Assembly: GCF_001570365.1 (NCBI RefSeq)
Contig: NZ_BBYK01000048.1
Location: forward strand, 1-64,000
Length of the DNA stretch: 64,000 bases
Direction: 5' to 3'
Source: Microtetraspora fusca
GTDB taxonomy: Bacteria; Actinomycetota; Actinomycetes; Streptosporangiales; Streptosporangiaceae
The notes below the pieces were generated by a model. The model ran no database searches and was not told the origin of the DNA. It saw only the letters and a program-made list of their open reading frames with translations. The position numbers and the translations under genes are program-made. Positions within the stretch are counted from its first letter, which is position 1. Each line of letters opens with the position of its first letter. Shown piece after piece: positions 51,019-59,149 of the stretch.

Positions 51019-51897
51019 ATGGCACCGACCATCCCCGGCTTCGATTACCAGCGAGTCCAGGTCGCCGAGGGCGTGTCCCTCAGCGCGGCCGTCGGCGGCT
51101 CCGGCACCCCGATCGTGCTGCTGCACGGCTTCCCCCAGACGCACCTGATGTGGCGGCACGTCGCCGCCGATCTCGCGGCCGACCACACGGTGATCTGCCC
51201 GGACCTGCGCGGCTACGGCGCGAGCGACAAACCGGCCGAAACCGGCCCCGAGACCTACGCCAAGCGCACCATGGCCGCGGACATCGTGGCCCTGGCCCAC
51301 GCGCTCGGGCACGACCGGTTCGCGCTGGCCGGCCACGACCGCGGGGCCCTGGTCGCCTTCCGTGCCGGACTCGACCACCCCGAGACGATCACTCACCTGG
51401 CCTGCCTCGACGTGCTCCCGACCCTGGACATGTGGGACGTGATGCGCGGCAGAAGCGCCGCCGTCGGGTTCCACCTCTACCTGATGGCTCAGCCCCCGGG
51501 CCTGCCCGAGCGGATGATCGCCGCAGAGGCGGACGCCTTCTTCGACTACTTCCTCGGCATCTGGACCCGGAACCCCGAGGCGATCCCCGCCGAGGTCCGC
51601 ACCGCCTACCTGGACGCCTGCCGCGACGCGGTGCCCTCGATCGTGGCCGACTACCGCGCCTCGGCGGGGATCGACGTCGAGCACGACCAGGCCGACCGGG
51701 ACGCCGGCAACCGGCTGCGGATGCCGGTCACCGTGCTGCAGCAGGACTGGGGCGCCGCCCTCGGCTACGACGCGGCCGCCCTGTGGAGCGCCTGGGCGGC
51801 GGACCTGCGGCACGCCTGCGTCACCTGCGGCCACTTCATGGCCGAGGAGGCCCCCGCGCGGATCACCGCCGAACTTCGCACGCTCCTGAGCCGCTGA
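51019..51897 (+). CDS. alpha/beta hydrolase, haloacetate dehalogenase/epoxide hydrolase-like
   Basis: A 292-residue alpha/beta hydrolase with an Asp nucleophile: D107 in AGHDRGALVAFR. The oxyanion loop is HGFPQTHLMWRHVA (36-49), PDLRGYGASDKP follows, and the catalytic His is in TCGHFMAEEAP (about 276). This is the haloacetate dehalogenase/epoxide hydrolase subgroup. From memory, fluoroacetate dehalogenases have a second Arg three residues after the DR pair and a His-Trp in the cap. Here Leu111 stands in place of that Arg, and the cap reads FHLYLMAQPPGLPE without the Trp, so defluorination is doubtful. GGGAGCGG precedes the ATG. Confidence 0.83.
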   Translation: MAPTIPGFDYQRVQVAEGVSLSAAVGGSGTPIVLLHGFPQTHLMWRHVAADLAADHTVICPDLRGYGASDKPAETGPETYAKRTMAADIVALAHALGHDRFALAGHDRGALVAFRAGLDHPETITHLACLDVLPTLDMWDVMRGRSAAVGFHLYLMAQPPGLPERMIAAEADAFFDYFLGIWTRNPEAIPAEVRTAYLDACRDAVPSIVADYRASAGIDVEHDQADRDAGNRLRMPVTVLQQDWGAALGYDAAALWSAWAADLRHACVTCGHFMAEEAPARITAELRTLLSR

Positions 51898-52050
51898 CCC
51901 GAATGCTCGGCCGCGACACACTCCCGCATCGTCGAGGTGATGCGACGACCAGGTGAATCCACCCGGTGGCCGTCGATCGGCGGTGCCGAGTGCCCGGCGG
52001 CGGACCGAAAATCCGTCGCCGGAGCGCTCGGGCGTGAATATCGTTGCCTG

Positions 52051-52779
52051 ATGCCCGATGCGATCTTCAGCCACTCCCGCCTCGCCCCCGTGTACGACGC
52101 TTTCGACGGAGACCGCGACGATCTGGCGGCCTACCTCGCCGTCGCCGACGAGTTGGGCGCGGAGCGCGTGCTCGATGTCGGGTGCGGGACGGGATGCCTG
52201 GCCATCCTGCTCGCCGACGGCGGCCGCACGGTCGTGGGGGTCGATCCGGCCGAGGCGTCGCTCGAGGTCGCGAGGTCGAAGGATCCGACCGGAAGGATCA
52301 CCTGGGTTCACGGCGACGCCACGACCGTTCCGGCCCTTGACGCCGATCTCGCGGTGATGACCGGCAACGTGGCGCAGGTCTTTCTCAGCGACGACGACTG
52401 GGCACGGAATCTCCAGGGCATCCACACCGCGCTGCGCCCGGGTGGTCACCTCGTCTTCGAGACCAGGCGTCCCGAACGCCGGGCGTGGGAGGACTGGGCC
52501 GCCGACACCGCTCCGGTCACCCTCGACGTCCCGGGGATCGGACCGGTGGAGCAGCGTCTCGAGGTCACCGACGTGAGCCTGCCGTTCGTCTCCTTCCGCT
52601 ACACCTACCGGTTCCTGGCGGACGACGCCGTCGTCACCTCGGACTCGACGCTCCGGTTCCGCGACCGCGACGAGGTGGAGACGAGCCTGACCGCAGGCGG
52701 CTACCGGGTGGTGGACGTGCGAGAAGCCCCTGATCGGCCGGGTCGCGAGTTCGTGTTCGTCGCGGAACGCGCGTCCTGA
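52051..52779 (+). CDS. class I SAM-dependent methyltransferase
   Basis: A 242-residue Rossmann methyltransferase: motif I VLDVGCGTGCLAILLAD (about 42-58), motif II Asp in VVGVDPAEASLEVAR and post-I GDATTVPALDADLAVMTG. The substrate is unknown. The ATG has no ribosome site, but TATCGT lies at -12 to -7 (52039-52044), as at ureA, so a leaderless mRNA is likely. It converges on the agmatinase-like gene across 36 bp. Confidence 0.83.
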   Translation: MPDAIFSHSRLAPVYDAFDGDRDDLAAYLAVADELGAERVLDVGCGTGCLAILLADGGRTVVGVDPAEASLEVARSKDPTGRITWVHGDATTVPALDADLAVMTGNVAQVFLSDDDWARNLQGIHTALRPGGHLVFETRRPERRAWEDWAADTAPVTLDVPGIGPVEQRLEVTDVSLPFVSFRYTYRFLADDAVVTSDSTLRFRDRDEVETSLTAGGYRVVDVREAPDRPGREFVFVAERAS

Positions 52780-52815
52780 AGCCGCCCGGCCTACCCCCTT
52801 ACCGGCGCGGCGCGC

Positions 52816-53844
52816 TCATCGCTCCCTGCCGTACCGGCTGAGGAGCGGCGTGCTCCGATCCCACGGCTCCAGTCGCCCGCGCCTCTCGGCCCGCTGCCGG
52901 GCGATGCCCGACAGCGCTTCCAGGACCACCCGGCTGCCGAGCATCGCCGTCACGTCGGCGTGATCGTAACCCGGCGCGACCTCGACCACCTCCACGCCGA
53001 CGATCGGCAGTTCGTAGGACAGCCTGCGCACCGCGTCCAGCAGCGCACGCGAGGTCAGCCCGCCCGGCTCAGGGGTCCCCGTGCCGGGGGCCATTCCGGG
53101 ATCGACGACGTCGATGTCCACCGAAAGGTACACACCGTCGCACTCGTCGAGGGCGATCCGCGACGCCTCGGTCAGGCAGACGTCCAGACCGCGCTCCACG
53201 ACCTCGGTCATCTCGTACGAGCGCATCCCCTGGTCGGCCATCCAGCGCAGGGTCTCGGGGCCCGGCCAATAACCGCGCAGACCGATTTGCAGGAACCGGT
53301 CACCACGGGCCGCGCCCGATTCGATGAGCCGCCGCATCGGCTGGCCGTGCCCGATGAGCGAGCCGTACGAGCTGTCCCCGGTGTCGGCGTGCGCGTCGAA
53401 GTGCAGAACGGACACCCGTCCCCAGCCGACGGCCCGGGCGACGCCGGTGACGTCGGGCAGCGCGATCGAGTGGTCTCCGCCCAGCACGAACGGGATCTTC
53501 CCGGCCGCCGCGACCGCGTGGACCGCCTGCTCCAACGCCGCGTGGGACTTCTCCGCGTCACCGCTGAACATCATGACGTCGCCGGCGTCCCTGACCCGCA
53601 GGTCGAGCAGGCCGTCGACCCCCAGGGCCAGGGACGGACGGCTGCCGTCGTGCTCCAGGTAGCAGGCCTGCCGGATGGCCCCGGGCCCGAAGCGGGCGCC
53701 CGGCCGGTAGGAGGTGCCTCCGTCGTACGGGGCGCCCAGGATGACGACCTCGGCGTCGCTCCAGGAAGAGGGGCTCTCCAGATCACAGGGCGGCGCACCG
53801 AGGAAGGTGACGTCCGGACCGTACATCGCACCGAAACGGGTCAT
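52816..53844 (-). CDS. agmatinase / guanidino-acid ureohydrolase
   Basis: A 342-residue ureohydrolase with the full dinuclear Mn set: H125 (LGGDHSIALP), D150, H152 and D154 (HFDAHADTGD), and D243 and D245 (SVDIDVVDPG). These enzymes release urea from agmatine, guanidinobutyrate, guanidinopropionate or related compounds; the urea could feed the urease at 4-9 kb. The subgroup is not decidable by eye. GGAGG lies 7 bp before the ATG, and a GAACCGGTTC palindrome sits at 53862-53871 just upstream. Confidence 0.88.
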   Translation of the reverse strand: MTRFGAMYGPDVTFLGAPPCDLESPSSWSDAEVVILGAPYDGGTSYRPGARFGPGAIRQACYLEHDGSRPSLALGVDGLLDLRVRDAGDVMMFSGDAEKSHAALEQAVHAVAAAGKIPFVLGGDHSIALPDVTGVARAVGWGRVSVLHFDAHADTGDSSYGSLIGHGQPMRRLIESGAARGDRFLQIGLRGYWPGPETLRWMADQGMRSYEMTEVVERGLDVCLTEASRIALDECDGVYLSVDIDVVDPGMAPGTGTPEPGGLTSRALLDAVRRLSYELPIVGVEVVEVAPGYDHADVTAMLGSRVVLEALSGIARQRAERRGRLEPWDRSTPLLSRYGRER

Positions 53845-54026
53845 GGCAGATCCTCCGTATTGAACCGGTTCGTCACATCCTCACAGCCGTCGACGCCGCC
53901 CGGAATCCCCCACCACTGGTACGCCCTATGAAGAACCGCGCACCGCCACTCCACGACAAGAGCCTGCCCCTCCCGGCGGCCGATTCCTTCAAGACTTCGA
54001 CCTCCTCCCCGGGGCAAGCTGAATGC

Positions 54027-54914
54027 ATGAACGTCGACCTCTCCGCGGCGGAGGCCTTCATGGCCGCGCACGCGCGCGTCCTGGACCGCCGCCGCTTCGA
54101 ACTGTTGCTGAACCGAACGGACCCCGCCGCCGCGCTGGCCGCCCTGGACGGCTACCGCAACCCCGACGGCGGATACGGCTGGGGCCTGGAACCCGATCTC
54201 CGCTCGCCGGAGAGCCAGCCCGGGGCCGCGCTGCACGCCTTCGAGGTGTTCGAGGACATCGCGCCGGTCATCGCCCCGAACGCCTCCGCACTGTGCGACT
54301 GGCTGGAGTCGGTCTCCCTGCCCGACGGGGGCCTGCCGTTCGCGCTGCCCCTGACCGTCACCGCGGGCACGGCCCCCTGGTGGAAGGAGGCCGACCCCTC
54401 GGTGTCGGCGCTGCAGACCACCGCCGTGACCGCGGCCGCGGCCTGGCGCGTCGCGGCCCACGACCCCGCCGTGGCCGCGCATCCCTGGCTGGAGCGGGCC
54501 ACCCGCTACTGCCTGCGCGCGATCGAGGCGATCGACCGGGCCCCCTTGGCGTACGTGCTGCTCTTCGCGGTGCGCTTCCTGGACGCCGTCTACGACACCC
54601 GCCCCGAGGTGGCCGATCTGCTGCGACGGCTGGGCAAGTACGTCCCCGCCGACGGACGGGTACGCGTCGAGGGCGGCACGGAGCAGGAGATGGTGCGGCC
54701 GCTCGACTTCGCCCCCTACCCCGACCGGCCGGCGCGTGATCTGTTCGACCCGGCGGTGATCTCGGCGGACCTCGATCGCCTGGCCACCCTCCAGCAGGAC
54801 GACGGCGGCTGGATCGTCGACTACGCCACGATCTCTCCGGCGGGCTCCCTGGACTGGCGCGGCCACACCACTGTCCGGGCGGTCGACATCCTGCGCCGCA
54901 ACGGCAGGCTCTGA
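54027..54914 (+). CDS. alpha/alpha-toroid (prenyltransferase/squalene oxidase repeat) protein
   Basis: A 295-residue helical protein with repeated aromatic Gly-rich turns (NPDGGYGWGLEPD, LPDGGLPFAL, QDDGGWIVDY) that mark the terpene-cyclase/protein prenyltransferase toroid. It lacks the DxDD or DCTAE acid motifs of catalytic cyclases, so the function is open. Homologues in actinobacteria are annotated only as prenyltransferase-like. ATG 54027 is chosen; there is no strong ribosome site. It is divergent from the agmatinase-like gene. Confidence 0.7.
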   Translation: MNVDLSAAEAFMAAHARVLDRRRFELLLNRTDPAAALAALDGYRNPDGGYGWGLEPDLRSPESQPGAALHAFEVFEDIAPVIAPNASALCDWLESVSLPDGGLPFALPLTVTAGTAPWWKEADPSVSALQTTAVTAAAAWRVAAHDPAVAAHPWLERATRYCLRAIEAIDRAPLAYVLLFAVRFLDAVYDTRPEVADLLRRLGKYVPADGRVRVEGGTEQEMVRPLDFAPYPDRPARDLFDPAVISADLDRLATLQQDDGGWIVDYATISPAGSLDWRGHTTVRAVDILRRNGRL

Positions 54915-54936
54915 CCGCTCGCCGCCGTCCGGCCCG

Positions 54937-55851
54937 TCAGGACGTGGTCTGCCGGGAACCTTCGACGCGCAGGCCGTCGAGGAGCGCCTGGAGCCCGGTC
55001 TCGAAGAGCTCGTCGAGGTCGAAGTCGTAGCCTTCCGCGCCGAGTCCCCTGATCATCTTCGTGAACATGGGGTACCGGCCGGAGGTGACGACGGCGCTCA
55101 TCGCCCTTCCCTGACTGTCGAGCCACTGCTCGCTGGACAGCCCGGTGGCCGAGATCGCCTGCGCCTCCCGTTCGATGTGCACGGCGAACCCCTGCACGTA
55201 GGCGTAGATCAGGACCTCGATCGTGAGCATGGTCTCGGACGCGAGGCCGAGGCCGTCCACTGCGCGCAACAGCTGCTCTCCGTGTCGGAGCAGCCCGGGC
55301 AGTGGAAGGGGGCGGTCGAGCGGAGTCAGGTGGGGCAGCCACGGATGCCGTCGATAGGTCTGCCACAACGTGCGCGCGACCGTCTCAAGCCGCTCGCGCC
55401 TGCTGAGTGTGTCGGCCGGGTAGCGCGACTCACCGTAGGCGAGATCGGCCATGCTCCGGACCAGCTCGTCCCTGCCCCGCACGTGCCGGTGGACCGCCGT
55501 AGCCGCGACACCGAGCCGCGCCGCCACCGCCCGGATGGTCACCGCGCCCAACCCTTCGGCGTCCGCGATCGCGATCCCCTCGCGCACGATCCCCTCACGC
55601 GTCAGCTCCACCGGTCCGGTGCGCCGTCGCGGCCGGCTCAACGTGGCGGCCACCACCGTCGCCGACCTCGGTCTGGCCTCCACGAGGCCCTCTTCCTTGA
55701 GTACGGCGAGCGCCCGCGCCGCGGTGGCCAGCGCCACCTTGAAGTCACGGGCGACGGCGCGGGTCGAGGGCACTTTGTCGCCGGGGGCGAGTTCGCCTGA
55801 GTGAATGCGCCGCCGGAGGTCGGCCGCGATCCGCAGGTACGGGGACTCCAT
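54937..55851 (-). CDS. GntR-TetR double-HTH regulator
   Basis: A 304-residue regulator with two DNA-binding domains: a GntR winged helix (about 3-70, ADLRRRIHSGELAPGDKVPS, TRAVARDFKVALATAARALA) and a TetR-type HTH (about 83-133, AVTIRAVAARLGVAATAVHR) followed by a TetR_C ligand domain (about 150-290). The TetR HTH is followed by VRGRDELVRSMADL as in true TetR proteins. It is divergent from the FAD monooxygenase, with two CTGTnCTAGnACAG sites between. This layout is known in actinobacteria but little studied. Confidence 0.87.
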   Translation of the reverse strand: MESPYLRIAADLRRRIHSGELAPGDKVPSTRAVARDFKVALATAARALAVLKEEGLVEARPRSATVVAATLSRPRRRTGPVELTREGIVREGIAIADAEGLGAVTIRAVAARLGVAATAVHRHVRGRDELVRSMADLAYGESRYPADTLSRRERLETVARTLWQTYRRHPWLPHLTPLDRPLPLPGLLRHGEQLLRAVDGLGLASETMLTIEVLIYAYVQGFAVHIEREAQAISATGLSSEQWLDSQGRAMSAVVTSGRYPMFTKMIRGLGAEGYDFDLDELFETGLQALLDGLRVEGSRQTTS

Positions 55852-55855
55852 CGAT

Positions 55856-55869
55856 CTGTCCTAGTACAG
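55856..55869. promoter_or_regulatory. GntR-TetR operator 1
   Basis: CTGTCCTAGTACAG, a CTGTnCTAGnACAG palindrome 5 bp upstream of the GntR-TetR start codon, consistent with autorepression. Confidence 0.65.
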
Positions 55870-55891
55870 AAGAGGCAGGGGACGGCTGGAT

Positions 55892-55905
55892 CTGTTCTAG
55901 CACAG
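55892..55905. promoter_or_regulatory. GntR-TetR operator 2
   Basis: CTGTTCTAGCACAG, a second copy of the same palindrome, 36 bp centre to centre from the first and 37 bp upstream of the monooxygenase start. Confidence 0.65.
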
Positions 55906-55942
55906 TTGGGCGCTGCGGCGCAGGCGGGGATACCAAGGACTC

Positions 55943-57064
55943 GTGACTTCGATTCTGATCTCCGGCGCGAGCGTCGCCGGACCCGCGCTCGCGTACTTCC
56001 TCAGCCGGCACGGCTTCACCGTCACCGTGGTCGAACGTGCCCCCGCCCTGCGCCCCGGCGGGCAGGCGATCGACGTGCGCGGCGCCGCGCTCACGGTCGC
56101 CGAACGCCTGGGTGTCCACGCCGACCTGCGGCGGCGCCGTACGCACATGAAGGGCATGTCCATGCTGGACGGCGACGGCAACGAGCTGTGGCGGTCCACG
56201 GAGGTGGCGCTCTCCAGCGGCCGGCTCGACAGCGACGACGTGGAGGTGCTCCGCGACGACCTCACCGGCCTCCTCTACGACCGGACGCACCAGGACGTCG
56301 AGTACGTCTTCGGGGACTCCGTCACCTCGCTCGTCCAGGACGAGCACGGCGTGCACGTCACCTTCGAGCGCTCGGCTCCGCGCACCTTCGACCTGGTGGT
56401 CGGCGCGGACGGCCTGCACTCGAACGTGCGCAGGCTCGCCTTCGGCCCGGAGCGCGACTTCGTCCGCCACCTCGGGACGTACGTGTCGATCTTCTCCACG
56501 GAGAACTACCTGGGCCTGGAGGACTGGCAGACCTGGTTCGACGACGGCACGGTGGGCGGCGTCATCTATCCCGTGCGCGGCAACGCCGAACTCCGCGTCA
56601 ACATCGGATTCCGGAGCGAGGACCCGGTCGAGTACGACCACCGCGACATCCAGGCGCAGAAGCGGCTCGTGGCCGAGCGCCTCGCGCACGCACGCTGGGA
56701 GGTGCCGCGTCTGGTCAAGGCGATGTGGACCGCGCCGGACTTCTACTTCGACTCGATGGCCCAGGTCAGCATGGACCGCTGGTCCGCCGGCCGGGTGACG
56801 CTGCTCGGTGACGCCGGCTACTGCGCCTCACCGCTGTCCGGGCAGGGCACCAGTCTGGCGCTGATCGGCGCGTACGTCCTGGCCGCCGAGCTGGCGGGGT
56901 CCGGGTACGAAGCCGCGTACGCCGCCTACGAGGCCCGGATGCGGCCGTTCGTGGAGCTCAACCAGGCGCTGATCGAGCAGAACCGCGAACTCATGGAACA
57001 GGACCCGTCGGGCGAAAGCCCGCTGGACAGCGTCAAGAACGCGATCCAGCTCCCGGAGCTGTGA
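55943..57064 (+). CDS. FAD-dependent monooxygenase, TetX/PHBH-like
   Basis: A 373-residue class A flavoprotein monooxygenase. The FAD dinucleotide fold is at the start (SGASVAGPALAYFLSRHG), the DG motif is in VGADGLHSNVRRLAFG and the second FAD motif GD is in VTLLGDAGYCASPLSGQG, extended to GTSLALIGAYVLA. This is the group of Rdc/TetX-like enzymes that hydroxylate aromatic or polyketide-type drugs. The divergent regulator with twin operators suggests substrate-induced expression, that is, detoxification. GGACTC is the only ribosome site. Confidence 0.87.
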   Translation: MTSILISGASVAGPALAYFLSRHGFTVTVVERAPALRPGGQAIDVRGAALTVAERLGVHADLRRRRTHMKGMSMLDGDGNELWRSTEVALSSGRLDSDDVEVLRDDLTGLLYDRTHQDVEYVFGDSVTSLVQDEHGVHVTFERSAPRTFDLVVGADGLHSNVRRLAFGPERDFVRHLGTYVSIFSTENYLGLEDWQTWFDDGTVGGVIYPVRGNAELRVNIGFRSEDPVEYDHRDIQAQKRLVAERLAHARWEVPRLVKAMWTAPDFYFDSMAQVSMDRWSAGRVTLLGDAGYCASPLSGQGTSLALIGAYVLAAELAGSGYEAAYAAYEARMRPFVELNQALIEQNRELMEQDPSGESPLDSVKNAIQLPEL

Positions 57065-57114
57065 GAAGCCGGGCGTGCGGGGCCCCGCGCCGTCCGAACT
57101 GAGCCGCTCGGTCG

Positions 57115-57149
57115 CCGAGGCCGCCACCCGCGCCGGGGGGCGGCCTCGG
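57115..57149. terminator. bidirectional terminator
   Basis: CCGAGGCCGCC/GGCGGCCTCGG, a perfect 11-bp stem with a 13-nt loop between the convergent monooxygenase and MarR genes. Confidence 0.65.
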
Positions 57150-57188
57150 TGAAGCGCGGTGTTCGACCTGGCCTCCTTCGGCCGGCCC

Positions 57189-57638
57189 TCAGGCCCGCTT
57201 GTCGTGGAGTTCGGTGGTGGCGTCCAGATAGGCGTCGGCGGCGCGGGCGAAGTAGTCGAAGAGGACGGCCTGCTGCTCGGGTGAGTAGCCCTGGACGATC
57301 GCGCCGATCTTCTGGCGGGCCGGGGCCAGGACTTCGTCGAGGCCGCCGGGGCGGGCGACAAGCTCGACAATGATCTTGCGACGGTCGTCCGGATCGGGGA
57401 CGCGGCGCACGTACCCCGCCTGCTCCAGTCGGTCGATCAGCCGGGTGGTGGGCCCGGTGGTCAAGCCGGTGCGGCGGCCGAGCTCGCCGGGGGTCATCGA
57501 GCCGCCCAGCCCCAGGACGTTCAACGCGTACAGGTCGGTCGCCCCCATGCCGACGGCCTTCGCTCCGGCGTGCCCGTGCAGCATCACGGCGCTGAGGTAG
57601 CGCCGGTACACCGCTCCCCCGTTCTCTGGCGTTGACAT
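57189..57638 (-). CDS. MarR family regulator
   Basis: A 149-residue MarR-type winged helix protein: helix pair TPGELGRRTGLTTGPTTRLI, then the wing LEQAGYVRRVPDPDDRRKII with the conserved DxRD-like turn. It probably represses the divergent NTF2-like gene; the 90-bp gap holds CGAAGA-GAAA-TCTTCG and three ACGAAG repeats. The ligand is unknown. Confidence 0.87.
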   Translation of the reverse strand: MSTPENGGAVYRRYLSAVMLHGHAGAKAVGMGATDLYALNVLGLGGSMTPGELGRRTGLTTGPTTRLIDRLEQAGYVRRVPDPDDRRKIIVELVARPGGLDEVLAPARQKIGAIVQGYSPEQQAVLFDYFARAADAYLDATTELHDKRA

Positions 57639-57669
57639 GTCTCACTTCCCTCCCTAACCTCTTCCTTAA

Positions 57670-57685
57670 CGAAGAGAAATCTTCG
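57670..57685. promoter_or_regulatory. MarR operator candidate
   Basis: CGAAGA-GAAA-TCTTCG, a perfect 6-4-6 inverted repeat, with further ACGAAG half-sites at 57686-57691 and 57703-57708, in the gap between the divergent MarR and NTF2-like genes. Confidence 0.5.
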
Positions 57686-57730
57686 ACGAAGCAAATGCTC
57701 AAACGAAGCTATCACGAGAGGGTGCGAGCC

Positions 57731-58201
57731 ATGAACATCTCCACCACCGCCCACGCCGCCGACACTGCCGCCGACACCGCCGCCGTCGCCGCCGTCCTGG
57801 ACCGCCTCACCGCCGCCTGGAACGCCGGGGACGGGGTCGCCTACGGCGCCGAGTTCACCGACGACGCCACCTACATCACCTACGTGGGCACCCTCTATGT
57901 CGGCGGCACCGAGATCGGCAGCGCCCACCAGGCCCTGTTCGACAGTTTCCTCAAGGGCACCCGGCTCGCCGGCGAGATCGTCGGCATCCGCTTCACCGGC
58001 CCCGACACCGCCCTGGTCGTCACCCGCGGCGACGTCCACAAGGGCAAGCCCGGGAAGCTCCACAAGATCCAGACCTACACCCTGGTCCGCCAGGCGAACG
58101 GCGAGTGGAAGGTCGCCGCCTTCCAGAACACCAAGCACAAGGCCCTCATGGAGGCCATCTCCTTCAAGGCTCAGCCCGCCACCCGGCCCGCCGTCGCCTG
58201 A
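57731..58201 (+). CDS. SgcJ/EcaC family NTF2-like protein
   Basis: A 156-residue SnoaL/DUF4440-type (NTF2-fold) protein: LDRLTAAWNAGDGVAYGAEF, DDATYITYVGTLYVG and TYTLVRQANGEWKVAAFQNT mark the SgcJ/EcaC subgroup. These are small cone-shaped barrels, usually isomerase- or hydrolase-like in secondary metabolism, with many of unknown role. GAGAGGG precedes ATG 57731; the longer frame overlaps the MarR promoter. It is controlled by the divergent MarR by inference. Confidence 0.83.
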   Translation: MNISTTAHAADTAADTAAVAAVLDRLTAAWNAGDGVAYGAEFTDDATYITYVGTLYVGGTEIGSAHQALFDSFLKGTRLAGEIVGIRFTGPDTALVVTRGDVHKGKPGKLHKIQTYTLVRQANGEWKVAAFQNTKHKALMEAISFKAQPATRPAVA

Positions 58202-58300
58202 CCGCCTTCCATGCCCTCGGACGTGCTTTAAAGGGCACCGCAAGGCGGCTGAAAGGCTCCCGGCTTATCACTGAGGAACGCCGACGCCGAGGAGCCCCCC

Positions 58301-59074
58301 ATGAGCAGCCTCTTACCGTTCTCCCGCACGCCGCAGCGACTCGTCCCCGACAGCCCGGTGTCACACCGCCGGCAGGCCGCCGTCGCCGTGACCGGCGCCC
58401 TCCTGTTGAGCCTGGCCGGCGCCGTTTCCGTGGCACAGCCGGCAGCCGCCGCGGCCCCACCGCTGAAAGGCGCTGGAACCTGCGCGAACATCGACATGAT
58501 CTACCAGCCCGCGTCCGCGTTCCCGGACACCAGCCGGGGACGTTTCGACTTCAGGATGCAGGTGAGCAAAATCCAGTCGGCGGTTCTGTGTCTGGTCAAC
58601 GCCGAGCGGACCAACATGCGGCCGTTGACGAGCCCCATCGGGTTCAAGGGGACCCTCACACTCGGCACCGCCGCGGCCCGGCACGCCGCGGACGCCGTCG
58701 CTTTGCGCTGGTGGGGAAAAGTGGAGCCGGGTAAGAACTGCCGCCCCATGCAGGGCGACCCCACCACGTGCGATCCGCACATCAATCCGGAGACCGGCTC
58801 GACCCCGCTCAGCCGGGCCCAGGCGGTGGGCTACGGCCGCCGCTGCACCTCGTTCGCCGTCGCCGAGAACGCCTACGTGGGATGGGGGTCCGCGTCCGTC
58901 ACGCCGCGCGCGGCCGTCACATGGTGGATGAACAGCAAGCCACACCGCGACAACATCCTCAACCCGGCTTTCACCGTGATGTACGCCAAGACAGCCCTGG
59001 GCAGCGCGGATCCGGCCGCCGGGTCCATCACCCCCGCCGTGACGTACGTCCAGATGTTCGGCCGCTGCAGCTGA
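58301..59074 (+). CDS. secreted CAP (SCP/PR1) domain protein
   Basis: A 257-residue secreted protein. The signal peptide has an unusually long basic leader (cleavage near AQPAAAAA, about residue 52). The CAP domain covers about 90-255: LVNAERTNMRPLTSP, AARHAADAVALRWW, AENAYVGWGS and WWMNSKPHRDNILNP. Six Cys residues are present in the mature part (for example C61, C97), suggesting disulfides. The CAP fold His/Glu pair can be seen in the RHAAD and AENAY segments. Its role is unknown in bacteria. Followed by a strong terminator. Confidence 0.85.
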   Translation: MSSLLPFSRTPQRLVPDSPVSHRRQAAVAVTGALLLSLAGAVSVAQPAAAAAPPLKGAGTCANIDMIYQPASAFPDTSRGRFDFRMQVSKIQSAVLCLVNAERTNMRPLTSPIGFKGTLTLGTAAARHAADAVALRWWGKVEPGKNCRPMQGDPTTCDPHINPETGSTPLSRAQAVGYGRRCTSFAVAENAYVGWGSASVTPRAAVTWWMNSKPHRDNILNPAFTVMYAKTALGSADPAAGSITPAVTYVQMFGRCS

Positions 59075-59085
59075 CGCCGGAAGTG

Positions 59086-59120
59086 AGCCGGGGGCGGAGC
59101 GGCATGCTCCGCCCCCGGCT
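59086..59120. terminator. strong bidirectional terminator
   Basis: A perfect 15-bp stem, AGCCGGGGGCGGAGC and its complement, with a 5-nt GGCAT loop, 12 bp past the CAP stop and 30 bp before the convergent DUF6351 stop. Confidence 0.75.
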
Positions 59121-59149
59121 TCGATCAGGTTGAGCAAAGGAGTCCGCCG

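Noticed and set aside
53862-53871. GAACCGGTTC palindrome upstream of the agmatinase-like gene
   Set aside because: Only 10 bp, a single copy, and no adjacent regulator; noted in the gene entry but not listed as an operator.
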